Shown: positions 8,729 through 17,581 of the stretch, piece after piece
Position numbering within the stretch: position 1 is the first letter of the stretch
How the letters are laid out: the number at the start of each line of letters is the position of its first letter
NCBI GenBank assembly: GCA_937128795.1
Contig: CAKZMQ010000011.1
Location: 1-64,000 of the forward strand
Direction of reading: 5' to 3'
DNA: 64,000 bases
DNA from: an uncultured Solirubrobacterales bacterium
GTDB lineage: Bacteria; Actinomycetota; Thermoleophilia; Solirubrobacterales; JACPNS01
Notes under the pieces: generated by a model
Seen by the model: only the letters and a program-made list of their open reading frames with translations
Told to the model about the DNA's origin: nothing
The model's database searches: none
Program-made: the position numbers and the translations under genes

Positions 8729-9403
8729 ATGGGCGATGCCGTTGGCCAAATCCTGGCGCTCGCAGTCGGAGCGTCGCTGAGCCCGATTCCGATCATCGGC
8801 GTCGTGCTGATGCTCGCAACGCCCCGCGGACGCGCCAACGGTTTGGCGTTCCTCGTCGGCTGGGTGCTCGGCCTGCTTATTGTCGGATCGATCGTTCTGT
8901 TCCTATTCGGCAACGCGGCGGCACCCGACGAATCCGGTGCGCAAGTCGGAGCCGGTTGGGCGAACATCGCGCTCGGCGTTTTCCTGCTTGTCATCGCCCG
9001 ACGGCAGTTCGTTAAACGCCCCGCAGCTGGCCAACAGCCTGAACTTCCCGCCTGGACCAAACAGGTGGACCATTTCGACGCGCCGCGTTCTGCGGCCCTC
9101 GGCTTTGCGCTTGCAGCGATCAATCCGAAGAATTTGCTGTTGACCGTCAGTGCGGCGTCGCTGATCGCACAATCCGGAATTCCCGACGGCGATGAATTCG
9201 GTGCACTGGCGATCTATGCGGCGGTCGCGACGATCGGACCGGCGCTTCCGGTCGCGATCTTCTTGGTCGCGCAAGATCAGGCCAGAACGAGGCTCGAATC
9301 CGCAAAGCAGTGGCTCGGCCACAACAACGCGATGATCATCTCCGTGATCTGCGTGTTGCTCGCGGCGAACCTGATTGGCAACGGCATTTCCGCGCTTTCC
9401 TGA
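8729..9403 (+). CDS. GAP family (Sap-like) integral membrane protein
   Basis: Membrane protein of 224 aa with about six hydrophobic segments. The N-terminus LALAVGASLSPIPIIGVVLML, the loop TPRGRANGLAFLVGWVLG and the segment ALGFALAAINPKNLLLTVSA are typical of the GAP family. That family includes mycobacterial Sap proteins linked to transport of glycolipids or sulfolipids to the surface. It starts 28 nt after the TetR gene and may be the third gene of the efflux operon. A lipid-export role is family inference only. Confidence 0.8.
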   Translation: MGDAVGQILALAVGASLSPIPIIGVVLMLATPRGRANGLAFLVGWVLGLLIVGSIVLFLFGNAAAPDESGAQVGAGWANIALGVFLLVIARRQFVKRPAAGQQPELPAWTKQVDHFDAPRSAALGFALAAINPKNLLLTVSAASLIAQSGIPDGDEFGALAIYAAVATIGPALPVAIFLVAQDQARTRLESAKQWLGHNNAMIISVICVLLAANLIGNGISALS

Positions 9404-9420
9404 CTGGATCGCAAGTCTGC

Positions 9421-9426
9421 GATAAT
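9421..9426 (+). promoter_or_regulatory. Candidate -10 element for tRNA-Pro
   Basis: GATAAT, preceded by TGC as in an extended -10, lies 12 nt before the first tRNA base. No good -35 is visible at 16-18 nt spacing. Confidence 0.4.
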
Positions 9427-9438
9427 TCCGCCCGCATT

Positions 9439-9512
9439 CGGGGCGTGGCGCAGCCTGGTAGCGCGCACCGTTCGGGTCGGTGAGGTCCCCAGTTCAAATC
9501 TGGGCGCCCCGA
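9439..9512 (+). tRNA. tRNA-Pro (anticodon CGG)
   Basis: Full cloverleaf can be drawn. The acceptor arms CGGGGCG and CGCCCCG pair perfectly. The D arm contains GCGCAGCCTGGTAGCGC. The anticodon stem CACCG/CGGTG encloses the loop TTCGGGT, giving anticodon CGG (reads CCG). The T arm is CCCAG-TTCAAAT-CTGGG. The discriminator is A and CCA is not encoded. The 3' half is repeated 92 bp downstream. Confidence 0.95.
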
Positions 9513-9914
9513 TGTTTTCTTGCGGCGTAGTCACTACTTGGCGCGCTGAAGCGCCGCGTCTGATCGGGTCGGTGAGGTCCCCAGTTCAATTCTGGGCGCC
9601 CCGATGTTTTTTAGCGGCGTGGTCACGGCCGGGCGCGATTGAAATCTCGCGGAAATTGCGGTTTTTCGGGCGCGGCGGCGGGGCGAACCCCGCCCCAATC
9701 TCAGTATGTTTTTCCTTCTGCGGCGCGGCGCGCCGTGACGGTCCCGGTCACATCCCAACCCGGGACCCGCTACTCGACATTTCCACCCCCAACCGAAACT
9801 CAGATGCCGCCGCGCGGTTATCGCCCTTGCGAGACCGCATACGAGCCAGCCGAGTCGAACTGGACGCATGTCCATAACGAGTCGAATAACTCACCAATAA
9901 GCGGTAGTTCGCCG
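9513..9914. other. Intergenic region after tRNA-Pro
   Basis: No gene is supported. It contains the partial tRNA repeat (9564-9626) and a strong hairpin at 9677-9694 (stem GGCGGGG/CCCCGCC, loop CGAA) that could be a terminator, though no T tract follows at once. Open frames here on the minus strand are antisense to the tRNA and its copy. Confidence 0.6.
9564..9626 (+). repeat. Partial duplicate of the tRNA-Pro 3' half plus downstream flank
   Basis: This 63-nt segment matches 9472-9534 at 59 of 63 positions. It covers the anticodon loop, the T arm, the 3' acceptor strand and 22 nt of flank. The 5' half of the tRNA is missing, so it cannot fold as a tRNA. Period is 92 bp. It looks like a truncated tandem duplicate or a remnant attachment-site repeat; no integrase is nearby. 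Confidence 0.85.
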
Positions 9915-11090
9915 ATGGCAGAAAAAGGAGATATGCACGACAGCGCTTTCACGGACGACGAGCGCGAACCAATAGGGGGCAACCCCACACCGGCGGGCGC
10001 CGACCATTCTCAGCTGATGCTGGGAGACGATGACGGCTACGACGGACTGAGTTCGCGAATTGCATGGCGGAGTGCCGCTGTGCTGTTTCTCGTGGCGGGA
10101 ACGGGCGCGATCTTCGAGATCGTCACCGGATTGCTCGACGGCCAGCTCGAGCATCCGAACATGGTCATCGCGGTGTCGCTTTTCGCGATCTTCATGGGCG
10201 GCGTCTGGTGGGTCGTGGGCAAACTCGATGTCGACGATCGCTGGTTGCATCTGGGCGTGCTGATGTCTTACGCGATCCTCGTCACGGTGTTCAGTGACGC
10301 GCCGGCCGTAGAGGCCCAACTTGGCATCGTCTATCTGGTCCCGCTGATATTCGTGGCGTTGTTCCTGCCGTCCCGATCACTCGTTTTCTACATCTTCCTT
10401 TCGGTCGGGTTGATCGTCTCCGCGATGCTTCGCAACTCCGGAGGTGAGTTCGGCATCCTGCCCGGTGTGATGACGATCGCCGCTCTGGCGCTGACCGCGT
10501 CTTTGACTCTTTACGTGCGGCTGGAGCTCGATCGAATCGGGCGGCAGGCGGCGCAACTCTCCGGTCGCGATGCACTGACCGGGCTTGCAAACCTCCGTCC
10601 GCTCTACGAGCGAGTCGAGCGCGGGGTACACGACGCCGAGCGCGGAATCGGCGGGATCTCCGTGATCATGCTCGACCTCGAAGGGTTCAAGCGCGTCAAT
10701 GATCAGTATTCGCACAGCGTCGGCGACGAAACTTTGCGCGTGGTTGCACGCGCGATCTCCGAGACCGTGCGACGGGACGAACTTGTCGCGCGTCGCGGTG
10801 GCGATGAATTCGCAATCGTCACCGGTGCGACTGATCCCGACGTGATCGAAGCACTGATGCGACGTGTTGCCGACAACGTCTCGGACGCGCGCGTCGACAT
10901 CCTGCCGCAGGTCCGATCCGGCGTCACCGTCGGTTACGCAACGTTCCGCGAAGGCGACACGGTCGGCCAGCTCCTCGCGCGCGCCGACCGAGAACTTCAC
11001 GACGCCAAGACGCGGGCCAAGCTCGAGCGCTGGTCTTGGCGCACACGCCAACTCGATGACATTGCCGATGAACTCGGCTCTGGTGCCTGA
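9915..11090 (+). CDS. Membrane-bound GGDEF diguanylate cyclase
   Basis: About 391 aa. An acidic N-terminus is followed by about six hydrophobic segments (roughly residues 45-190) and a C-terminal GGDEF domain (DALTGLANLRPLYERV ... RRGGDEFAIV). The catalytic GGDEF is intact, so synthesis of cyclic di-GMP is likely. The inhibitory-site position reads RRDE rather than RxxD, so product feedback may be absent. The start is uncertain: ATG at 9915 or at 9933, which has AAAAAGGAG immediately before it. The stop is 1 nt before the next gene, a second GGDEF protein. Confidence 0.85.
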   Translation: MAEKGDMHDSAFTDDEREPIGGNPTPAGADHSQLMLGDDDGYDGLSSRIAWRSAAVLFLVAGTGAIFEIVTGLLDGQLEHPNMVIAVSLFAIFMGGVWWVVGKLDVDDRWLHLGVLMSYAILVTVFSDAPAVEAQLGIVYLVPLIFVALFLPSRSLVFYIFLSVGLIVSAMLRNSGGEFGILPGVMTIAALALTASLTLYVRLELDRIGRQAAQLSGRDALTGLANLRPLYERVERGVHDAERGIGGISVIMLDLEGFKRVNDQYSHSVGDETLRVVARAISETVRRDELVARRGGDEFAIVTGATDPDVIEALMRRVADNVSDARVDILPQVRSGVTVGYATFREGDTVGQLLARADRELHDAKTRAKLERWSWRTRQLDDIADELGSGA

Positions 11091-11091
11091 G

Positions 11092-12246
11092 ATGGCGAGT
11101 CGCCGCGGATACAGCTTCAAGAAACTGCTCACGGACGTGGGCCTGCGCCGCGGGGCGCACCAGGCTTACCGCCCTGCGCGACGGCCGGGCGAGCCGAACA
11201 TCGTCCTGACCGACGAGCGTCTGCGCGTGCACAGAAACGTGTTCTGGTTTGGGTCTGCGTTGATCTACGGCGTCGCCGGCTCAGTGGTGCTGCTCGCGCT
11301 CGCCTTCAGTGAGGTCGCGCCCTCGGTCGAAATTCCGACCGAGCTCTACTCCTCGACCGCAATAGCCGTCGCTTGCACAGCGATCGCCATGGCCGGGTTC
11401 TGGCTTTACATGGCGTCGCGCGATGCGAACGCGATGCCTTGGCTGAACGCGATCATTGGCATCGGCACCGCGCTGATCGCAATCGTTGTCGTGACCGCCG
11501 ATGCGTTCGGTCCCAGCGTGCTCGTCTATTTCCTGCTGCCGGCGATGGCCGCGGCCTTTTACTTGCCGTTCAAACAGGCGTTGGCGCATCTCACGGCGAT
11601 CGCGATCGTCGAGGTCGTCGTCGCCTACGCGAGTGCGGATGCGGGCAATGGCAAGCTGATTTCACTAAACGTGCTGTTCTTCACGATGATGGGTGCCGCG
11701 ATGCTGATGGTTGCCCGCAAACGCATCCAGGATGGGATCGTGCACAACGTCGGCCTCGCCGGCCGCGACCCGTTGACTGGAGTCGCCAACCTCCGTAAAT
11801 TCAACGAACGACTGCAGTCCGAGGTTGATCGCGCCGAACGCAATGGCGAGCCGCTGACGTTGCTGATGGTCGACCTCGACGATTTCAAGCTCGTGAACGA
11901 CGAGTACAGCTACACGCTCGGAGACGCCGTTCTCGTCGCGAGCGCACGCGCGATGAGTCGGGTCGTGCGCGCCAATGAATTGCTCGCACGTCGCGGCGGC
12001 GACGAATTCGCGGTGATCGCCGTCGGCTCGGACGAGGAAGAGTCGGAGGCGCTCGCCGGACGCATACGCGACGCCGTGCGGCGCGAACGTCTCAAACTGT
12101 GTCCGGAGGTGACTCCTGAAGCAAGCGTCGGTGTCGCCGAATGGCGACCCGGAGAATCGGCCGTCGAATTGATCAAGCGGGCAGACAGTTCACTGCACGT
12201 TTCGAAGATCGTTTCGCACACGTCGAAGCCGTACTCAGACATGTAG
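11092..12246 (+). CDS. Second membrane-bound GGDEF diguanylate cyclase
   Basis: About 384 aa. A basic N-terminus precedes about six hydrophobic segments (roughly residues 50-205) and a GGDEF domain beginning RDPLTGVANLRKFNERL with the motif RRGGDEFAVI. The catalytic residues are intact; the inhibitory-site position is RANE, again lacking the aspartate. It has the same architecture as the preceding gene and starts 1 nt after it, so this is a tandem duplication with diverged sensor regions. An ATG at 11068 is an alternative start. It is convergent with the TetR gene. Confidence 0.85.
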   Translation: MASRRGYSFKKLLTDVGLRRGAHQAYRPARRPGEPNIVLTDERLRVHRNVFWFGSALIYGVAGSVVLLALAFSEVAPSVEIPTELYSSTAIAVACTAIAMAGFWLYMASRDANAMPWLNAIIGIGTALIAIVVVTADAFGPSVLVYFLLPAMAAAFYLPFKQALAHLTAIAIVEVVVAYASADAGNGKLISLNVLFFTMMGAAMLMVARKRIQDGIVHNVGLAGRDPLTGVANLRKFNERLQSEVDRAERNGEPLTLLMVDLDDFKLVNDEYSYTLGDAVLVASARAMSRVVRANELLARRGGDEFAVIAVGSDEEESEALAGRIRDAVRRERLKLCPEVTPEASVGVAEWRPGESAVELIKRADSSLHVSKIVSHTSKPYSDM

Positions 12247-12270
12247 CCGTGCCGCTGGCTTCGGCTGCGG

Positions 12271-13008
12271 TCACTTGCCGAACGTTGCGTCCGGCGGCGG
12301 CACGATGTTTTCAAGCATTTCCGGAGTGGGAAACCACGGCGCGCCCTTGTCGATCATCTGGTCGAAGCCCTGCCACATCACGGCCATCGCCGTCGCCGCG
12401 ATTCGAAGGACGTTCTCTTCGGGGTGGTCCTGCCAATAGTCCGCAAGCGCATGGCAGGCCCCGACGACTGCGTGTCCCGCGACCAACGAGTACTGCTTCA
12501 TCAACGGGTTCACGTCGCGACCCTCGAGCTCCTCGAGGAACGCCGCGGCAATCACCTCCGCCATCTCGGTGTTGAGTCCGTGGATTCCCTTGACCATGCT
12601 TTCGTCGATCTCGACCGAGTCGCGATAAAGCACGCCCCAGGCCTCGCGGTTCTGCTCGATGAAAGTGAAGAAAGCAACAAACCCGCGCCAGAAGCGCTCC
12701 TGTGGCGGGAGGTCCTGGGTCCACGCGGGCAAAACCATGTCCGCAAGCTTTTGCTGGAACAGACGAAGCACTTCGAGGTAGAGCTCGTCCTTGCTGGCGA
12801 AGTGCTGATAGACGAGCGCCTTCGAAACCCCGGCCGCCTCGGCGACGTCATCCATCGAAACGTTGTGGTATCCACGCGTGCCGAACACGTCGATCGCTTC
12901 GACGAGTATCAGTTCATAGCGCTCGCCACGTGACAATCGCTGGCGCGTCGGCTTGACCGCATCCGTCTGGATCGCTTCGTTCATTCCGTTGTCGATTCCA
13001 TCGCCCAT
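12271..13008 (-). CDS. TetR family transcriptional regulator
   Basis: Regulator of 245 aa. The N-terminal basic helix region RQRLSRGERYELILVEA is followed by a clear helix-turn-helix (MDDVAEAAGVSKALVYQHF) and a large helical effector domain. It lies 61 nt downstream of the zinc alcohol dehydrogenase on the same strand. The gap holds a 16-bp palindrome at 13037-13052 that may be its operator. Confidence 0.88.
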   Translation of the reverse strand: MGDGIDNGMNEAIQTDAVKPTRQRLSRGERYELILVEAIDVFGTRGYHNVSMDDVAEAAGVSKALVYQHFASKDELYLEVLRLFQQKLADMVLPAWTQDLPPQERFWRGFVAFFTFIEQNREAWGVLYRDSVEIDESMVKGIHGLNTEMAEVIAAAFLEELEGRDVNPLMKQYSLVAGHAVVGACHALADYWQDHPEENVLRIAATAMAVMWQGFDQMIDKGAPWFPTPEMLENIVPPPDATFGK

Positions 13009-13036
13009 TCATTGGCTCCGAGTTCTGTTCATTTGA

Positions 13037-13052
13037 TCTGAATTCGTTCAGA
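13037..13052. promoter_or_regulatory. Palindrome upstream of TetR, candidate operator
   Basis: TCTGAATTCGTTCAGA has 6-bp perfect arms (TCTGAA/TTCAGA) around TTCG. It lies 29 nt before the TetR start, a usual position for autorepression. The assignment rests on position and symmetry only. Confidence 0.45.
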
Positions 13053-13069
13053 CACGTTCCGCATCGCGG

Positions 13070-14122
13070 TCATCCGGCTTCGCCGACCTGAAATACCGCC
13101 TTCTGCAACTCTTTTCTATCGAATGCGGCGTATGCCGCGCTTGCGGCCGATAGTGGCAGGCGGTCGGTGATCAATGCCGTCGCATCGATCCTGCCGGAGG
13201 CGATCAGCTTGAGCAATTCGTCGCGATGGCTGAATGGTGCCCCGAGGATCGGAATCACTCGCGTGTTTCTCAGCCATAGATCGCCGGCGGACAGCGGGAA
13301 CGGCTCGTCTACGAGCATCCCCACAAGAACCACGGAGCCGTTGGCGCGAGGCAGCGAGAAGGCGGTTTCCATGGCCGGTACGTTGCCAGCGGCCTCGAAC
13401 ACGGCGTCGCACATCAGGCCCGCTGTCTGATCCTTGATCAGTTTGCGCGGATTCTGCTCTTTCGGGTTGATCGGAATCGCGCCCAGTCGAGCGGCTTCTT
13501 CGAGGCGTTCCGGAACGACGTCGATCACATAGGTCTGTCCCGCGCCGAATATCGGGGCGCACATGGCAATCAGTTGACCGACTGGACCGGCGCCGACGAT
13601 CGCAATCGTGTCGCCCTCGACGATGCCGGATTGGCGGAGCGCCGTGAAGGCGGTGGCGAGGATGTCGCCTGTGAAGATCGTCGACTCGTCCGACAGGCCG
13701 TCGGGAATGCCGCGCAGTGTCATGTCGGCCAGGGGTACACGGACGTACTCGGCCTGACCGCCCGGAAGATTGCCGAACGCCACTCCCATTCCGAACATCT
13801 GAAACTTGGCGCAGCGTCGATGGTCGCCCGAGACGCACGCCGGGCAGCGACCACAGGCGACGTACATCGAGCTGACTACGCGATCACCGATCTCGAACTC
13901 CGTGATTGAATCGCCGATGTCTTCGATCACCCCGCAGAACTCGTGGCCGACGATCCAGCCAGCTGGGACGTTCGGGATCTTGCCGTGGTAGATGTGCATG
14001 TCGGTTCCGCAGAGCGCGGTGGTCGTCACGCGCACGATCGCGTCAGTCGATTCCTGCAACTTTGGCTTGTCGACCTCCTCGACGCGAACGTCCTGCGGGC
14101 CGTGAGAAGTCACTGCGAGCAT
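13070..14122 (-). CDS. Zinc-dependent medium-chain alcohol dehydrogenase
   Basis: NAD(P)-dependent alcohol/polyol dehydrogenase of 350 aa. The catalytic zinc ligands are visible as C38 (ALCGTDMHIYHG) and H60-E61 (GHEFCGVIEDIG). The structural zinc lobe has four cysteines in CGRCPACVSGDHRRC (about 91-105). The Rossmann motif is VGAGPVGQLIA (about 176). The length is typical. It is followed by a TetR gene and preceded, 31 nt away, by a small hypothetical gene on the same strand. The substrate is unknown. Confidence 0.92.
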   Translation of the reverse strand: MLAVTSHGPQDVRVEEVDKPKLQESTDAIVRVTTTALCGTDMHIYHGKIPNVPAGWIVGHEFCGVIEDIGDSITEFEIGDRVVSSMYVACGRCPACVSGDHRRCAKFQMFGMGVAFGNLPGGQAEYVRVPLADMTLRGIPDGLSDESTIFTGDILATAFTALRQSGIVEGDTIAIVGAGPVGQLIAMCAPIFGAGQTYVIDVVPERLEEAARLGAIPINPKEQNPRKLIKDQTAGLMCDAVFEAAGNVPAMETAFSLPRANGSVVLVGMLVDEPFPLSAGDLWLRNTRVIPILGAPFSHRDELLKLIASGRIDATALITDRLPLSAASAAYAAFDRKELQKAVFQVGEAG

Positions 14123-14153
14123 TTTTCGAATCCGTTCCCTCTCGACCCGGCGA

Positions 14154-14432
14154 TCAGCCGACGATCGCTTTGTAGTAGCGCACTGCCAGGCCCGTCAACA
14201 GGGTTTGCAGGCATTCGTCGAACGACAAATTGTTGGACGCCGAATATGCCTGCAGACCGACGCTCTCGATGGCATCGGACTCGTGGATCACGTCTTCGAC
14301 CAAGTCGGGATGTTGATCGCAGAAATACGCGCCCACGCCATAAAGGCTGGTGTCCATCATCGACTCGGCGAAGCTCGCGTAGTCGACGCCGTAGTTCTGC
14401 TTTCCCCCGGAAGGTTGCTTGCGCTTGGGCAT
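14154..14432 (-). CDS. Small hypothetical protein
   Basis: Unrecognised soluble protein of 92 aa. The N-terminus is basic (MPKRKQPSGGK). The rest is mixed, with YGVGAYFCDQHPDL and a C-terminal helical stretch LQTLLTGLAVRYYKAIVG. It has no signal peptide. It is the first gene of a minus-strand set with the alcohol dehydrogenase and is divergent from the Nif3-like gene 85 nt away. ATG start; codon use matches its neighbours. Confidence 0.65.
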   Translation of the reverse strand: MPKRKQPSGGKQNYGVDYASFAESMMDTSLYGVGAYFCDQHPDLVEDVIHESDAIESVGLQAYSASNNLSFDECLQTLLTGLAVRYYKAIVG

Positions 14433-14517
14433 CGGACGCGAGGTTATCCATCTTCGGGGGTTCGCAGACTGGCCGCCGGTCGAGCGTCGCCGTCAAATGA
14501 CCGTATGATCGTGCGCA

Positions 14518-15270
14518 ATGGCCGACCGCAATGAAATCGTCGCCTACCTGGACGACCTACTCGCAGCGCCGACGTTTGCCGATTACGGTCCGAATGGTCT
14601 GCAGGTTCCCGGGGCCATTGACGTGTCCCGCGTGATCTCGGGCGTGAGTGCCACGCTCGAACTCTTCGAGCGGGCGATCGAGCGCAATGCCGAGCTGGTG
14701 CTCGTGCATCACGGCATCTTCTGGGGTGAATCCGGTGCCCTCAGCCCGCTGCAGGCCAATCGGATCCGCGCCCTGCTCACCCACGACATCAACCTCGTCG
14801 CGTACCACCTTCCGCTCGACGCGCACCTGACCCATGGAAACAACGCGCTGCTCGCCGAAAAGCTCGGTTTCAGCGTTGAGGCTCCGTTCGGCGACTACAA
14901 AGGAAGCTCAATTGGTGTGCTCTGCAACTCCGAGCCGATCGGCGGCGTGGAGCTGGCCGAACGAATCGAGCAAAGAATCGGCCGGCGTCCGCTGCATTTT
15001 GCCTGCGGTCCGCCAGAACTGCGCCGAATCGCGCTGATCAGCGGAGCCGCCGCCGACTACATCCACGAAGCTGCGGCTGCTGGCGCAGATGCATTCATCA
15101 CCGGCGAACCGGTCGAGCGCGTACAGGCCAATGCCAAAGAGCTCGGTATCGACTTTTTCGCAGCTGGCCACCACGCGACAGAGATCCTCGGAATCGAACG
15201 CTTGGGCGACCTGGTCGCCGAGCGATTTGGCGTCGAGCACGAGTTCATCGACATTCCAAACCCGGTCTGA
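14518..15270 (+). CDS. Nif3-like dinuclear metal center protein (DUF34/YbgI)
   Basis: Protein of 250 aa matching the toroidal DUF34 family throughout: FADYGPNGLQVPG near the N-terminus, the metal site LVLVHHGIFWGE (about 62-73), VAYHLPLDAH (about 99-108), the ALISGAAADYIHEA turn, DAFITGEPVE, and the C-terminal AAGHHATEILG. The cellular role is debated (metal-cofactor or GTP-cyclohydrolase-like roles have been suggested). It stands alone on the plus strand with an ATG start. Confidence 0.92.
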   Translation: MADRNEIVAYLDDLLAAPTFADYGPNGLQVPGAIDVSRVISGVSATLELFERAIERNAELVLVHHGIFWGESGALSPLQANRIRALLTHDINLVAYHLPLDAHLTHGNNALLAEKLGFSVEAPFGDYKGSSIGVLCNSEPIGGVELAERIEQRIGRRPLHFACGPPELRRIALISGAAADYIHEAAAAGADAFITGEPVERVQANAKELGIDFFAAGHHATEILGIERLGDLVAERFGVEHEFIDIPNPV

Positions 15271-15426
15271 GTCGCCGCCAGGCAGTTGCATGCGCGAATG
15301 TGAGCAACAGCACAGCTCGGTTCACCGGTACGGTTATCCTTTTGCCTCGCCCGACCCCCTAGCCCAAGCAGGCAGCCAGGCCATCTGGACCGAGGCGCCG
15401 TTGCGGCATTCCACGGAGGACTCAGT

Positions 15427-17406
15427 TTGAGCTATTTCGTAACCGGCGGTACTGGATTCATCGGTCGCTATGTGCTGGAACGTCTGCTCGAACGCAAGGG
15501 CAGGATTTACGTGCTCGTTCGACCTCAGTCGAAGGAGCGGATGGACGCGATCGTCAAACGTCTCGGCGCGCCGCGCGGACGGATCGTCCAGGTCACCGGC
15601 GACATCACCGAACCGAATCTCGGCCTGTCGAAGGCGGAACGCGACAAGATCAAGAACGTCGATCATTTTCTGCACCTGGGCGCGATCTACGACATCACCG
15701 CGAGCGACCAGGACAATCGCGAGACCAACGTCGGCGGCACGATCAACGCCGTGAGGTTGTGCAACTCGCTCGACCACGCCACGTTCCATCACATCAGCTC
15801 GATTGCGATCGCCGGGCGCTACAACGGCGTCTTCCGCGAAGACATGTTCGACGCCGGGCAACGCATCGAATTTCCCTACGACCGTACGAAATTCGAATCG
15901 GAACAGATCGTTCGTGAAGAAATCACCGGCCCCTGGCGCGTCTACCGCCCGGCAGTCGTCGTCGGCGACTCGCGAACCGGGGCGATTGACAAGATCGACG
16001 GTCCGTATCTGCTGTTCAAGTGGTTCAAGCGCGCCTCGAACAATCTCCCGGCATGGCTTCCGCTGCCGGGCATCGTCGGCGGCCGCGCCAACATCGTGCC
16101 GGTCGACTTCGTCGCCGGTGCAATCGATCACCTGATGCACAAGCCGGGCCTCGACGGCCGCGCGTTTCATCTCGTCGATCCCTACCCGCCGACGATCGGC
16201 GAGGCGATCTCGATCTTCTGCCGCGCCGCGGGTGCGCCGTCGTTCTCGCTTCGCACAAGCAACCCCCTGATCCAGTCGGCACCACGCATGTTGCTACATC
16301 TGACCGACCTCAACCCGGCCACGCGCGTGATCAGTGACGAGGTGATCAAGCAACTCGGCCTGCCGCGACAGTTCCTTGCCTATATCGACAACCCGACTCG
16401 CTTCGACTGTGCGGAGACGCTCCGCGAACTGGACGGCTCGGGGCTGTCAGTTCCTCCTCTCGAGCGCTATGCAAAGACGCTGTGGGACTACTGGGAGCGC
16501 AACTTCAACGTTCAGGCTTCGTCAACGCGCAAACTCCGACGCTCGGTTGACGGCAAGGTCGTCGTGATCACCGGCGCGTCGAGCGGAATCGGCGAGGTCG
16601 TTGCCCACCGCGTCGGTCGCGCCGGCGCGACCGTGATTCTCGTCGCTCGCACGAAATCGAAACTCGACGTGATCCGAGACGAGATCGTCGATGCCGGTGG
16701 CGATGCCGACGTCTTCACCGCCGACCTCTCTGACGTCAAGGACTGTGAGCGCGTGATCGACGACATCATCGCCAAGCACGGTCGCGTCGACATCCTTGTC
16801 AACAACGCAGGCCGCTCGATCAGGCGCTCGCTGAGCAACAGCTACGACCGCTTCCACGACTTCGAGCGCACGATGCAGCTCAACTACTTTGGCGCGCTGA
16901 AGATGATCATGAGCGTGCTTCCGGGAATGCGTCAGCGCAAGTTCGGACGGATCATCAACATCAGTTCGATCGGCGCTCAGGCCTATCCGCCTCGCTTCTC
17001 GGCATATGTTGCCAGCAAGACGGCGCTCGACGCCTTCAGCCGCTGCGCGCAACCGGAGGTGCTTGGCGACGGCGTGATCTTCACAACGGTCTACATGCCG
17101 CTCGTGAAAACGCCGATGACCGCGCCGACGACGATCTACAAGGCATTCCCGATGATCACGCCGCAGGAGGCCAGTGACCTGGTGATCAAGGGCATGATCG
17201 GCACGCCGCGTCGCGTGACGACGCCTTTGGGCACCACGGGCGAGGTCATCCATGCAGTTTCACCGAGCCTCGCCGACCGCATCCTCGGCACGGCATATGG
17301 ACTGTTCCCCGAGAGCGCTGCTGCCAAGGGCACGGCCGGTCGTCGCGACCAGATCACACCGGAGGCAATCGCCTTCGCGCATGTGATGCGCGGCGTCTAC
17401 TGGTAA
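15427..17406 (+). CDS. Two-domain fatty acyl-CoA reductase (AcrA1/FcrA-like)
   Basis: Fusion of 659 aa with two NAD(P)-binding domains. The N-terminal extended SDR (TGGTGFIGRYVLERLL at 6-21, YDRTK active site) resembles acyl-CoA reductases. The C-terminal classical SDR starts at about residue 377 (TGASSGIGEVVA) and has NNAG and SAYVASK. Length and order match the mycobacterial AcrA1 and Marinobacter acyl-CoA reductases that reduce acyl-CoA to alcohol. The TTG start is supported by GGAGGA 6 nt upstream. The next gene is a long-chain acyl-CoA synthetase, which would supply the substrate. Confidence 0.85.
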   Translation: MSYFVTGGTGFIGRYVLERLLERKGRIYVLVRPQSKERMDAIVKRLGAPRGRIVQVTGDITEPNLGLSKAERDKIKNVDHFLHLGAIYDITASDQDNRETNVGGTINAVRLCNSLDHATFHHISSIAIAGRYNGVFREDMFDAGQRIEFPYDRTKFESEQIVREEITGPWRVYRPAVVVGDSRTGAIDKIDGPYLLFKWFKRASNNLPAWLPLPGIVGGRANIVPVDFVAGAIDHLMHKPGLDGRAFHLVDPYPPTIGEAISIFCRAAGAPSFSLRTSNPLIQSAPRMLLHLTDLNPATRVISDEVIKQLGLPRQFLAYIDNPTRFDCAETLRELDGSGLSVPPLERYAKTLWDYWERNFNVQASSTRKLRRSVDGKVVVITGASSGIGEVVAHRVGRAGATVILVARTKSKLDVIRDEIVDAGGDADVFTADLSDVKDCERVIDDIIAKHGRVDILVNNAGRSIRRSLSNSYDRFHDFERTMQLNYFGALKMIMSVLPGMRQRKFGRIINISSIGAQAYPPRFSAYVASKTALDAFSRCAQPEVLGDGVIFTTVYMPLVKTPMTAPTTIYKAFPMITPQEASDLVIKGMIGTPRRVTTPLGTTGEVIHAVSPSLADRILGTAYGLFPESAAAKGTAGRRDQITPEAIAFAHVMRGVYW

Positions 17407-17581
17407 CCGCTCGGTCACTTCGGCCGCCGGGAAAGGTGGTCGGCGGACTCCCAAGTTTTGGTTAGTATCGGTGATTCCGCTGCGATCTGCTGCGCGGAGC
17501 GGCGTTGTTTGAAATGGAACTGTGCCGTTTGGGGAACCAGCCGCTGAGTACCAGCAACCAAGTCTTTCGAGGGAGAATCTG

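Noticed and set aside
9277..9875. Minus-strand open frames reading GAPRFELGTSPT or GAPRIELGTSPT
   Set aside because: They are antisense to tRNA-Pro and its partial copy. This peptide is a well-known artefact of translating tRNA genes in reverse.
9439..9914. Prophage or integrative element at tRNA-Pro
   Set aside because: Only a 92-bp-spaced partial repeat is present; no integrase, phage or conjugation genes lie near it.
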